A stretch of DNA of 64,000 nucleotides, taken from positions 308,687 through 372,686 of the forward strand of contig BAAHQB010000193.1 in the NCBI GenBank assembly GCA_054601695.1, in the 5' to 3' direction. Position 1 is the stretch's first letter; every line of letters starts with the position of its first letter. The position numbers and the translations under genes are program-made. This DNA is from Amorphochlora amoebiformis. Its lineage: Eukaryota > Cercozoa > Chlorarachniophyceae. Shown piece by piece: positions 1 to 29,223 of the stretch. The notes under the pieces were generated by a model that had not been told where the DNA came from, did not search any database, and was given only the letters and a program-made list of their open reading frames with translations.

Positions 1-7
1 TGTATAA

Positions 8-42
<35 letters not shown>

Positions 43-135
43 CAAATTTGACCGTGCTATATTAGATAACGATCTATATATATGTATATGAATATGAATA
101 TATATATATGAATATATACAAATATATATATATAC

Positions 136-170
<35 letters not shown>

Positions 171-171
171 G

Positions 172-15456
<15,285 letters not shown>

Positions 15457-15472
15457 GCCCCACGATTAAAGC

Positions 15473-15478
15473 AATAAA
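15473..15478 (+). terminator. Poly(A) signal of the membrane-protein gene
   Basis: Canonical AATAAA lies 17 nt after the TAA at 15454-15456, in TA-poor sequence. Its position supports exon 11 as the terminal exon. Confidence 0.5.
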
Positions 15479-16265
15479 CGTATCAAAATTCACAATTGAT
15501 TCAAAGGTGACGCGTACATTACGTATTGTCCTGAAATTCGAGAATATTTCGCGAAAAAACAGTGATATTTTCATCATTATGATGCGCATTCTATTCATTT
15601 GTTAGATGTGTAGAAAGTCGGGGGTTCATGGAACGTTTTTTTTTCCAAAGCAAATGGATTATTCTGCATAGATAAGCTTGTCATATGCGGCCGATGAATT
15701 AAATATATATATATTCAAAATTATCATTATCTTGCTTATCTACAATATATATATGGATCATGATGGAAGTTAGTCCACTTTGTTCACTCCGTATGTACTT
15801 ATCGCACGCGTAAGCATTTTGTAATATTAAAAAGCTCACTTTGAAATATTAAAAACCCAGAAGTATACGATATTACAATGGTACATATTATACTTGTGTC
15901 GTGACAAGTTCAATGTATATACGTACTAAACGTATATGTGGCAATATATTCTTAGCATGTATATAGCATTATCTGGAGTAGTATATTTATTGAATTATAC
16001 ATCAAGTGACCTACGTACATTATATACGTACGTGTATATGCGTACATATTTTTATAAATACGTATATACGTCAACATCTGGTTAGATCAGTTGCGTACTA
16101 GCTGTAATGAGCAAGTAATACGCGTGAAAGAACTCTTACATTGACACGTAATATTACGATATTAATGACTAGATTTTGATCTAATAGTACATTACGTATA
16201 TTCTAGTGATTAATATCGTAAGGATACATGCATTATATAATGCGAAATAGGTTAAGGTTTTATGC
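15479..16265. other. Unique intergenic sequence
   Basis: TA-poor, non-repetitive sequence downstream of the membrane-protein gene. I see no exon with splice signals and a consistent frame on either strand, and no RNA gene. Confidence 0.5.
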
Positions 16266-16299
16266 CTCAGTTACTTTGACTTATACCTAGTGTGATACG

Positions 16300-16745
16300 T
16301 ACGTACTGATTATTATCATGGTACTTGGACGGTATATGTCTATCATATGAATACGTTTGTGTACGTAGATACGTACGTACGTAGTGATTATGATTATAAC
16401 ACATAGACGGTATATATCTATCATATGAATACGTTTGTGTACGTAGATACGTACGTACGTAGTGATTATGATTATAACACATAGACGGTATATATCTATC
16501 ATATGAATACGTTTGTGTACGTAGATACGTACGTACGTAGTGATTATGATTATAACACATAGACGGTATATATCTATCATATGAATACGTTTGTATCCTA
16601 GATACGTACGTACGTACTGATAATCATTATGATGCATGGGCGGTATATATCTATCATATGAATACATTTGTAACTAGATACGTACGTACGTAGTGATTAT
16701 GATTATGATACATAGGCGGTATATATCTATTATATAAATACGTTT
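16300..16745. repeat. 78 bp tandem repeat containing ACGTACGTACGT
   Basis: Five to six units, the central three nearly identical. Each contains GATTATGATTATAACACATA, GACGGTATATATCTATCATA and GATACGTACGTACGTAGT. The 78 bp period is a multiple of three, so two overlapping minus-strand frames stay open with a 26-residue repeat; that is a by-product of the period. Confidence 0.9.
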
Positions 16746-17190
16746 ATGCATCGTGACGAGATTATGTGACATGCAAGATACATGTGATAGTATTTATATT
16801 ATATGTATTATCATATGATTATGTATCGTGACAAGATTATGTGACATGCAAGATATATGTGATAGTATATATATATTAGTAAGCGTAGTATAGCATAGTG
16901 AAGTACACAGTGGACTGAACGACCACGATACGAAGCGATAATTATACAAATGACACGACGACACGACGGCGTAGGCATAGGCGAAGCCGAAGCCGGAGCC
17001 GGAGCAGGAGTGGAATGCGAATAATCGTATATTATCATGCGTCGTGACAAAATTATTTGACAAGCAAGATGTATGTGATAGTATTAATATGTTCATACAT
17101 TATCATATGATGCATCGTGACGCGATTATCTGACATGCAGGATATATGTGATCGTATATGTATATTCATACATTATCATATCTTGATGTT
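16746..17190. repeat. Interrupted repeat with ATTATGTGACATGCAAGATA core
   Basis: Four copies at about 16750, 16826, 17036 and 17113 of a unit with ATCGTGACAAGATTATGTGA, CATGCAAGATATATGTGATA and GTATATATAT. A unique insert at about 16880-17025 holds a GCCGAAGCCGGAGCCGGAGC hexamer run. Confidence 0.7.
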
Positions 17191-17393
17191 TTATATATTT
17201 ATATCATGAGTGTGATATACTATACTATATATGCACATGTATATAAGCTTTCATACGTATTACTTCGGTTTATGTATAACAGTATAAGTATCTAGAGAGT
17301 ATATATATATATATATTATATATATATACATACATATATATATACATAAACAGAATTTACATGTACTATACACGTTCTACAGGTTTATACATA

Positions 17394-17428
<35 letters not shown>

Positions 17429-17716
17429 GTATATGTTTATATATATATATATATATATATATATCAATGATAACAAAGCCGAAATATCTCTACAATTTAT
17501 AATTCAAATTCCCGTGTGCGCGCATGCATAATACAGTTTAGAATCTGAAAACGCATAAGCTTAAAAATCTTGAAATTACATAATGTACGACAGTGTTTAT
17601 ATACATGTTATATGCTTATCTACTCGCATACATGTATGTATTCTGTATATCTACACACATACATGCATGTATTCCTTCCTATAACATACAATTGTCAATG
17701 CTTAGCTATGGTGACC

Positions 17717-18750
17717 TAACCTTAACCCTGATCCTAACCCTAACCCTAACCCTAACCCTAACTCTAGTACAATCCCATCTGATGCTAACCCTAGCCTACG
17801 CAATATATAAAAATATTACATTTATATATATATGTATATATACGTATGTATATATATGTATACATGCGTTTATGTAATCTATCTATAAGTATATATACAT
17901 TTATAATAACGATATCTACAGTCGATTGGATTAGGGTTAGGGTTAGGGGTAAGCATAAGTATTGAGGTTAAAGTTATATCAGGGTTAGGCTTAGGGACAT
18001 AAATTAAGATTATAACCAATGTTAGGGTTATGATTGTATTGGGTTTAATACTAGATGTGCTAGGGTTAGGGTTAGGGTTAAGATCAGGGTTAAGGTTAGG
18101 ATTGGATTAGGGTTAGGGTTAGGGGTTAAAATCAGTATCTTTTCGGGTTAGAATTATATTAGGGTTAGGCTTAGGTAGAATTATATTAGGGTTAGGCTTA
18201 GGGGTCTGGATTAAGGTTAGAAACAGTGTTAGGGTCAGGATTGTATTAGGCTTGGAAATACGAGTTTGTGCTAGGGTTAGGATCAGGGTTATAATTATAT
18301 ATGTGTGTATATTATATCTGTCTTTTTATGCTAATTTGTATAGATATACATCAAAATGTATATGTATATATATATATGTGTATATGAATAATATATATAT
18401 ATATATGAATATGTATACATATGTATATACATATATATATATGTATATATATATATATGTGTATACATGTGTGTATAATATATGTGTGTACATAATGTAT
18501 ATGAAAATATATATCTACCTCCCAATACAAATGGTCCCTAAACCATTTATACAGACACATAAACCTAACGATAAAATAATCATCAAAGCCAGACATAAAC
18601 CAGAAAACTAACAAAATAACCACAAAAACCAGACATAAATCAGAAACCTAACCCTAATGTAACCCTCATGTTTTGGCTCTCATTCTCAGTGTCTTGACAT
18701 ACTAGACAAATCGTAATCCTAACCTTATCCTTAACCCTAACCAAACGTTC
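17717..18750. repeat. Degenerate telomeric-type repeats in both orientations
   Basis: CCCTAA at 17717-17800, TTAGGG with many variants at 17930-18290, and CCCTAA again at 18645-18745, separated by (TA)n and unique sequence. No gene is visible between 17200 and 18900. Confidence 0.8.
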
Positions 18751-18904
18751 GCTCTCTGTGATCTGAACAATATTAAGTATATCAGAAATCTTTCTCTGTG
18801 ATCTCAATAATATTAAGAATTTCAGAAATCTAAAACCGAAAAACCTAATCAAACCCCAGAGCCCTAGCTTGAGGACATTAAGATTGAATACGGTGGGACT
18901 TGAG

Positions 18905-19469
18905 AGAGGGAATTTTTTTTCGAGAATGATGGATAGATAGATAGAGAGAGAGAAAGAGAGAAAGAGAGAAAGAGAGAGAGAGGGAAAGAGAGAGAGAGAG
19001 AGAGAAAGAGAGAGAAAGAGAGAGAGAAAGAGGGAGAGAGAGAGATAAAGAGAGAGAGAGAGAGAGAGAGAGAGAATAGACCAAGCAAAGAAAGAATTGC
19101 ATTTTCTCGAAAATAAAGACAGAAAAAATCACCCCACCTTACGAGAACCGACATCTATATCGCACGTATGGAAACACACATACATGCGATATTTTCTTTT
19201 TCTCTCAATGAGCCGAAAAATTGATTATTTCCCTGAGGCCTCCTTGAGGCCTCCGTTATGGATACCCTGCGTGGGATAATCGTGTCACCAAGGCTGCTCC
19301 CGCCAATGGGCCGCCATCACGGCCCGTCACTACCTGTCAATTTAGCAGGTAGTAACCGCTTTTGGTTGAAAAAAAAACTTATCGGTAATGTTTTTTTTGG
19401 CTCTTAATTCCTCGGCTGTCATTTTTGAGCAAAAGGGTGCCCGTGAGTAAAGTATCGTGGTGCGAAGTG
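18905..19469 (+). promoter_or_regulatory. Upstream region of kinase gene 1, conserved with gene 3
   Basis: Sequence just before exon 1 resembles 52600-52912 before gene 3: a CGAGA...GATGGA motif, a GA-rich tract (here an expanded (AG)n at 18938-19076), then ATCACCCCACCTTACGAGA (gene 3: AGCACCCCAACCTTGTAAGA). This shared order makes it the likely promoter/5' UTR. No TATA box can be singled out in this AT background. Confidence 0.45.
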
Positions 19470-19493
19470 ATGGGCTTGCAGGCGTCGAAAAAT
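19470..19493 (+). CDS. Gene 1 exon 1: N-myristoylation-type start
   Basis: ATG GGC TTG CAG GCG TCG AAA AAT then GTGTAT. The product MGLQASKN differs from gene 3 (MGLNASKN at 52913) at one residue, and the following intron start is also alike. Gly2 and Ser6 fit the MGxxxS rule for N-myristoyltransferase. Confidence 0.7.
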
Positions 19494-20277
19494 GTGTATT
19501 TTCTTTTGTATTTCCTCTCTCTTCCGATGTCCATTCTTATTTCTTTCTTCAATCCGGTGTGGTTTTCTTGTGCTTTCGTTTTATGAATCGGGAGAACGAA
19601 GTGAAATAGAGATAAATTGAAATGTTGGAACATTTCGGGTGCTGAAGGGATTAGAAAGAGCAAAGGCGACGCATATGAGACCATTGAGAGGGTAAGCGAG
19701 ACCGATACAACGAGGAAAATTGAAGAGGAAAAGCCTCAGGGCATCGTCGTAAGATGATTTTTCAATTCACTTGCGCAAGTCATTCGATATATTGGTTAAC
19801 GCAACTGAAATGGTCAATCCTCATGAAGTTGAAGTCCAAAATACTCAGGGCAAAATTAAAGAGGAAAAGTCTCAATGCAATGTTAAAGAGGAAAGACCCC
19901 AGGGCACGGGCACTGCTGAAGTAAAGAGCTTTCACAGCGCACCAAACGCGAACGTCAGTAAGCATGATGTACTCCCACTCGCTCTCTCCCTCTCGCATAT
20001 CTACAGCCTTAAAGAAAAAAAACGCATAAAACTCTACACTACATGATGCTTTCCTAATAACAGACCATCTCGGCTATATGTACATACTTGAATTGTTAGT
20101 GTGATGCATAATAACCCATTTGGATATCTCTACGCGGCCTCTGCGCACGGGCTGGTTGCTAGTTTTCCGTCTCTTTGTCTCGTCGCTGTATCTATCGCAT
20201 TCTCTACCCCTTTCATCCCTCTCTTTCCTTCAGTGTCGCTATTCTGCCATATTTAGATACATTTGTTGTAAAATATG

Positions 20278-20315
<38 letters not shown>

Positions 20316-20477
20316 AATATACATGTATATATTGTATTCATGTATATATAAATAAATATATATAAATGTAATATATTTATGTACATGTATATGTGTAAAT
20401 TTACAAAAATATAGTTATGTATCTACATTTATATTTATTTATGACTTATGTTTGCATGTATGTATTATGACTAAATG

Positions 20478-20529
<52 letters not shown>

Positions 20530-20663
20530 TTATGTACATGTATATGTGTAAATCTACAAAAATATAGTTATGTATCTACATTTATATTTATTTATGACTT
20601 ATGTTTGCATATATGTATTATAACTAAATGTATGCATACATATACATATCTGTGTGTATATAT

Positions 20664-20713
<50 letters not shown>

Positions 20714-20760
20714 TATATCCATATGCATATATCTATATACATGTATACATATATACATAC

Positions 20761-20792
<32 letters not shown>

Positions 20793-20865
20793 TATATATA
20801 CATATATATACATATATACATGTATACACATATACATATACATACATACATAATATTATATATGT

Positions 20866-20896
<31 letters not shown>

Positions 20897-21084
20897 GATT
20901 ATATATACATATATAGAAATGTCATTGTATACATATATATATATATACTTATGCATAATTTATATACTATTTTTTTTTATGTATATGTGTATGTATATTC
21001 ATTTTTGTATAACGAATTTATTTATTATTCACTTAGATATATATTTATGTACGTATGATAATCTGCAAGTAAGTAAATAAACAA

Positions 21085-21136
<52 letters not shown>

Positions 21137-22425
21137 AGCGCAGTGGTATAGTAGATGGTAGTCCAAAGTTCGATTCAAGTCCGTTTGGATTATGGCAAAT
21201 GATAATGACCAAATTCTCAAGCAAATTCTCGCGTGGAAGACCTTCCCTACCTAAGGTCTTCCATTGGAAGGTCTTCCCCTCGGATGACTATTGCTAATTC
21301 GCATGCGTAGATTACGAATATGACGGTAGTCTAGCGATCCGACGCGTAGTTAACTAGCTATAGGTTCCGTGCTAGCTCTATGCTGTAACAATGTATATAT
21401 ATACGCGAAGATATATACATGCACATATTACATCCATAGATATATATATATATATATACATATATACATATATATCTATATATATATGAAGATATACATG
21501 TGTATATACATATATGGACACATTCGAATTAATTGTTTGTACACATATGAAAAGTACAGATACGTATATATATTTTCACACATTTATACATATTCACATA
21601 TATACATATATATATTATATATGTATATATATATATATATATATATCTATTATTACGCAAAAAAAAAGACCTCATCCAAAAACCATACACTTTCACAATA
21701 TCCTTTCAGAACATGCTCGTTGCCGTAAGAACCGGTGATCTGAAAGGCCTACAATCCCTCGTTCAAGCAGCCCAAGACCACCAAAGCTTCGATATCAATC
21801 GAATTGGAGACGATGCAGGTCTTACTTACCAACTCCCGTAGCCTAAGACTCATAACCGTCAATACTGTTCCCATAGGTAGGACGCTACTTGATGAGGCAT
21901 GTTGGTTTGAACATGCCAATGTCGTGCGGTACTTACTCGGTCTAAAGGCTGACGTTAACGCCCGGAATCTATTCGGTAAGTTACGAATGTATCGAAATAT
22001 TACGATATTAACTCGAGTGTTCACTCTCACGGGATTGTGTAAATGGTAAAATTGTGAATGTGTTGTTCACAGGCTGGACAGTTTTCCACTATTCATGTTG
22101 GTCAGGAAACGTCGAGATCGCCCAATTGCTAATCAACTCCAAGGCTCTCATTAATTCTCGCAACAATCAAGGTCGCTAACTTCAAGAACCCCAGCTCAAT
22201 ACGTATCGGCATACGTCATCTTCCGCTGTTTTTAATTCAAAAGCTCCTTCTGAGGCTAAACCTTCTCTCATCGTCCAGGTGTAACCCCCTTGATGTTCGC
22301 ATGCAAAAAGGGGTGCTTACCGTTGGTAAAGCTGCTGGTGGAACGCAATGCGAAAGTCAACGCTCACGATTCTCATGGTACTCACTTTTTCACCTTGAAT
22401 TCACAAATCTCGTCTACATTTGTAT

Positions 22426-22465
<40 letters not shown>

Positions 22466-22639
22466 ATATATATATATATATATACTACATATGAATCATA
22501 TATAAATATATATACATATATATATATATATATTATATACATATGTATATAATGTATGTGTGTGCATATATATATGCATATATTGGTATGAAATGAAAAC
22601 GTTTTGTGTTGTGTACGGTGTGAATAATCGGAAGAAAGC

Positions 22640-22675
<36 letters not shown>

Positions 22676-23177
22676 CATCTCGAGAGCTATTTGGGATTAC
22701 TTATTCTGGGCATTAGTATTCTCCAAACATTTGGGATTCATAGTCGAGGAGCATTCTTGTTTTCTAAAAGCAACTTGAAGCCCTGTGTGATATACATAGC
22801 ATTTTTCGAACTTGATTTGGAACCAAACTCTTACATCAGGTGAAAGGCCTCTCCATTTTGCTGCTAGATTTGGACATCTTCCGACGGTGACGTACCTCGT
22901 GGATGATGTTAAGGTCGACGTCAACGCTGTGGATAATCAGAGTACTCAAATCGTAACACAGTGTCATTCAAGTTTGTTGTTTATTCGTAAACATGTTGTC
23001 ATGTTTTCAACCTGGCGACATGCAACAGCTGAATCTCTCTCCGATTTCTGATTTTGTAGATGGTGGACCTCTGCACGTAGCTGCTTCTAGTGGACATCTA
23101 TCGACGGTGAAATACCTAGTGGAGAATGTCAAGGCTGACATCACGGCTGTGAATAAAAAAGGTAGCTCTATATCGGA

Positions 23178-23213
<36 letters not shown>

Positions 23214-23246
23214 GTAATATATTATACCAACATATACATATAATAT

Positions 23247-23288
<42 letters not shown>

Positions 23289-24113
23289 CTTATATATATA
23301 TATATATATATACATACATATATATATGAATTAATATATGTATATATACGTGTGTGTGTGTACAAATAACATTTCTTACGAAGAGTAAAGATTAATTTGA
23401 TTTTCTCACGAAATCCGTCAAACAGGAGAGACACCCCTTAAAACTGCAAGTGGCGTGGAAGTTAAACAGTATTTACATCAAGCAGAGACTGCACTGGTAA
23501 ATGACAAAGAATGAGCTTGCATATACACACATTCATATGCATATGCATCTGTATTATTAATTCTATGTATTTAGATTATATGGATTAGGTTTGTGTATGT
23601 ATAAAATATATATATATATGAATGTGTATATATCAAGCAGAGACTGCACTGGTATATGACAAAGAATGAACTTGTATATGCACACATTCATATACATATA
23701 CATCTGTATTATTAATTCTATGTATTCAGATTATATAGATTAGGTTTGTGTATGTATTATATACACACATATATATCAAGCAGAGACTGCACTGGTATAT
23801 GACAAAGAATGAACTTATATATACACACATTCATATACATATACATCTGTATTATTAATTCTATGTATTTAGATTATATGGATTAGGTTCGTGTATGTAT
23901 TATATATATATGTATATGTATATATGTGAATATATAAAATATGCGTTTGATGCAATAAAGCAAGCCATTTAACATATGTATAATATATACGTATATACAT
24001 GTGTATAATATATATATATATATATAGGTATATTTAAGTATTAAATATGCGCATATAGTTTGTCCATGTATCTATATATATTTATAAAAATATAATGTAA
24101 ATATTTTTTTCCC

Positions 24114-24208
<95 letters not shown>

Positions 24209-24277
24209 ATGTTTATACATAAATCAAATATATAAGATATGTTATATAAATATCAACATATTTTGTATGTATAAGTA

Positions 24278-24327
<50 letters not shown>

Positions 24328-24332
24328 GTATG

Positions 24333-24378
<46 letters not shown>

Positions 24379-24418
24379 TAACAAAACAGATGTACATATG
24401 CATATATACAAATTCATC

Positions 24419-24461
<43 letters not shown>

Positions 24462-25056
24462 TGTACATATATGTAAATTGCATTGACGATAGACAATATG
24501 TACTATATTTTCTAATGAATATGTATATATATGTACATTATACGCAGATGGATAATACATGTGAAATAATAATTAGATGTGTGTATATATATGTGTATAT
24601 ATATATATATATAATATATCTATGCATATATATATATATATATATATACATATGTGTATTATGTACATATACATATATGAATATATACATATATATATAT
24701 ATATTATATATATGTATGTATATGTATGTGTATGTATCAATGTAAATATATATATATATATAAAGTACAATTATAAGTACAATATATACATGTAAATATG
24801 TATATGTGTATCTGTACATATATAATTTAAATATATCTACATATGTGTATGTGTATATATTACATTAATTATATCATACATATATCTTATTAATAAGAGT
24901 ATATACATTGTATGTCATGAATATGATAAATGAGTCAGTATGGATATGTATTATACATTATTAGTTATCACGATATATGTATGCAAATCTATTAACATTT
25001 TTAAATACAACTATATTCCTGGAATCTTAGGCATGTAAAGTTTATATGATATTTTC

Positions 25057-25107
<51 letters not shown>

Positions 25108-25288
25108 TATATATATATATATATATGGTCATATATATATATATATATGTATATCAATGTATATAAATGAATACATAACATGTATATATGTATATATACA
25201 TATATGTGTATAAAAACAAGTAATACAGACAAAATTATAATATACGTTAATAAGTGCATGTGTAAAAAGATATACAGCTACATAGATG

Positions 25289-25333
<45 letters not shown>

Positions 25334-25446
25334 GTATATAATATATATATACGTGTAAAATATATATATATATATATATTCATATTTCTATACAACCATA
25401 AATTCTATACATAAATGTTGTTATCTTGAAAATACAGTATACATGT

Positions 25447-25503
<57 letters not shown>

Positions 25504-26484
25504 AGTGTATATATATATGTATATAATATATATATATTCATATACAAATACATATATCTTTTATAGAACCTCTTTCAAGCGGTTAAAACCAAATGTCCCA
25601 CAAAAGTTCAAAGACTCATCTCGAAACTCCCGCATAGTTTCATCGAAAGAGAACTGGACAACCAAGGTAATTCTGCCACCGTTAATGTATATATATATGT
25701 ATATATATATGTATATGTGTGTGTGTACATATATAGCTAGTATATGAATTTGTGTGCGTATTTGTTATGACAAAAATATAATACGTAGTATATATATATA
25801 TATATATAAATATATTTATATAGATATATATATGTATGTATATATATACATATATTATATTATATTATATATATGTATATATAATATTATATGTACATGT
25901 ATGTATGTATATATATGTATGTATATATGTGTACATATTATTATACAGGTGAAAACATAAATATTATTATATAGAATACACACCTACTCCCGTAAACACT
26001 CACATCCACGCACACGTGTACCCACACACATATTCTTCCAAAAAAACCGAAAACCACGCTTTAGGCAACACTCTCCAACACGTGGCTTGCGAGAACGATG
26101 ATTCCGAAATAGTTCAAATCCTACTCAACGCAAAAGCTTCCATCGAAACCCGCCGAAAAGACGGTGATGATTCCCATCAGAGCGTTCCTGGCGTCCTGAA
26201 TGTCATTTTTTTTTTTTTTTTTTGGTCGTATCGGTGAGATTCGATTTTGTTTGAGACTTCACCTTCTCAGGCAAAACGCCTTTGCTTATCGCGTGTGATA
26301 GAGGGCATGTTCAGGCCGTCAAGCGCTTAGTTAAGCTGAAGGCGGATGTGAACGTTGTCGATTCTAATGGTATGAAGGGAAGCTTCGGGATGATATAAAT
26401 CTGCGTTTTGGGGGAGTGTGTTTATAATATTGATTTTTCATTATTTGGGTATCTATATAAATATATATGTATATATATTATTTC

Positions 26485-26520
<36 letters not shown>

Positions 26521-26758
26521 ATATATATGTATACATATGTATATATATGTTTGTGTATAGTTAAGTATATACGTTAATATGTATTAATATATTTTTGTGC
26601 ATTACAGCATTACACGAATGTATACAATATATATATATTTATATATATATATACATATGTATATGTATATATATATATATGTGTATACATATAATATATC
26701 AATTTGGGCAATATAATAAATGTATATATATTATTTTTATACAGGTATATATAATATG

Positions 26759-26798
<40 letters not shown>

Positions 26799-27093
26799 AT
26801 GTGCGTGCATACATATATAAATACATATGTCTATCTTCTTGTATCCATAATCACATGTACTTGTATGCACAGATGTGCACACGTATTTCGAACGTCTATA
26901 TAAATTATTTAAATATATATGTATATATGTGTATGTATATATATATATATATATATATATTGCAAAATATATATATATATATATATAATATATTATATAT
27001 ACACGCATGCATGTATATGTATTTATGTATATTATATGCACACATGTATACATGTAGATATATTGTATATATTCATGTATAAATGTATACATA

Positions 27094-27168
<75 letters not shown>

Positions 27169-29190
27169 AAATGTACTTTAATAACTATTTTAGTGTACGG
27201 TTTTACGTAAAAATTCCTAAATCCGTTGGAGATAGAGCTCCGAATCGATGTCAGCATCAGCGACTCACAGAAAACACGTTACACACGCCCAGGAAACGGG
27301 CCTTTGCACTGCGCCAGTTACAACGGACATATGAAAGTGATAAAGTTTATGGTTGACGGTCTCAACGTCGATATAAATTCGGCTCTCAACAAACAGGGTC
27401 TACGCCTTTTTTGTACATACATATATATACACATATATGTATATATGATACATACATATATACATATGTATAAATATATATACTAAATGTATATACATGT
27501 TTATATATGTATGTATGTATATATATATATATATGTATTACGTATGTATATATATTTTATATATATATATATACAAATATATATATATACATACATATAT
27601 ATATACATATACAATTATCTATCCATGCCACAGCGGCATTCATTTTGAGTTAGAATTATGCAGTCACAAGCTATAACAATATAAACTATAATAATATAAT
27701 GCATGTATACACATAATACAATCCATATATGTAAATATATTATAAATATATATATTATATTATTTACATATATGCGTATATTTACGTCGTACATATGTAC
27801 ATATTTTACATATTCAAGATCAAACACCCCTCGACGCTGCACTGAGCGCGAAAAAGCTCGATGTAGCCAACTACTTCAACCACAAGGTCAGGTCTTTATT
27901 ATTCTTACACATACAAGAATATTACCCAAACTCAAAAAACGAATGCATCACTGTAGACACATCTGTGACACTCCCTATTGTCACACCCGACTACTTTCAG
28001 AGGCTCCATCGTGCCGTGACGTCAGGACACGTGGAAGAGACCAAAGCCATTCTGCAGACAGCCCAGCCCAAAGTCGATATCGACCAACCTACAGACAACA
28101 AGGGTACTATTATCCATATCTTACTAGATTACTTGAGAAAAACGCCAATCTATATTTCTGTGTATGCACCTTAGGCACCACATACCTATACCTCGCATGC
28201 GAGAAGCAAAATCTCAAACTCTCAAGGCTTCTTCTCGAATCTAAAGCTAGTATTCAGGGTCATATGCCAGACGGTGAGTTACGAACCCATCTTCTCGGAT
28301 ATTCGATGGTGTCCATATGTAATCGTAACCCTGGAATAATTCAATTTCAAATCTCGCTTGTGCTCAGGGCGAACACACTCCTGTAAGCCTGGAATTCAAT
28401 TTCAAATCTTGCTTGCGCTCAGGGCGAACGCTTCTGTTGGTTGCGTGTGCCAGAGGCCATCTAGCAGCGGCCAAGACTCTTGTAGATCAGAAGGCAGATG
28501 TCAAAGCTGCTGATAATGAGGGTAATTGTATGGAGTGATTGGATTTTTTTTTGGGTGATTTTAGGTGAATGGTTTTTGTTCGTTCAGTAAGATATTCAAG
28601 TATAGAAATTGTGTTTATTTTTTAGTGCTGTTATACCGCTACTCTTCTATCATCCCAAACGGATTTTTTTTATGTGTTCATTCATTCACCAGGTTATGGG
28701 CCCATACACTTGGCCTGTTTGAACCGAGACCTAAACATGGCAAAATACTTTGTTGAAAGCTGTAAGTTGGACATCGAAGCTATCAGCAAACAAGGTAAAA
28801 ACCTGACACCTTCGTAAGAGATTCTCGATTCTCTCCTGACATCGGACAAATTCTGATCGAATAGGAAAAACGGCCCTTTCTCTTGCCCGTGAGGTCAAAG
28901 GAGAAGCCCTTGTTTCGTATGTTGAGGGAGTCATCGTGAATGGTACTGGGGAGATTTCTTTTGTGTTGTATATTGCTGTCCTTTATAATGGCGTTCTTGT
29001 GTCTGTATGGAAATCACGAAGAAAATGGATATATTCATGTATATGAATTAGTATACTCATATAGATAGCTTGCTGTAAATGCATGTATGTATGTAAAGTT
29101 TTTTGGATATATATTTATATAAATATATATATATGTATATGTATATGTGATATATACACACATATGTTCATGGTCATATGTATGTATATA

Positions 29191-29223
<33 letters not shown>

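Noticed and set aside
16267-16667. Minus-strand frames with a 26-residue repeat (SYDRYIP)
   Set aside because: The 78 bp satellite period keeps two overlapping frames open. No start context, splice sites or conservation of one frame over the other.
16300-16745. CRISPR-like regular spacing
   Set aside because: Units are contiguous tandem copies with no unique spacers, and the genome is eukaryotic.
21133-21180. A functional tRNA gene
   Set aside because: A- and B-box-like motifs are present but too close together, and there is no acceptor stem or full cloverleaf.
27615-27842. Minus-strand frame overlapping an ankyrin exon of gene 1
   Set aside because: Antisense shadow of exon 27819-27886 plus TA-rich intron; no conservation in genes 2 or 3.
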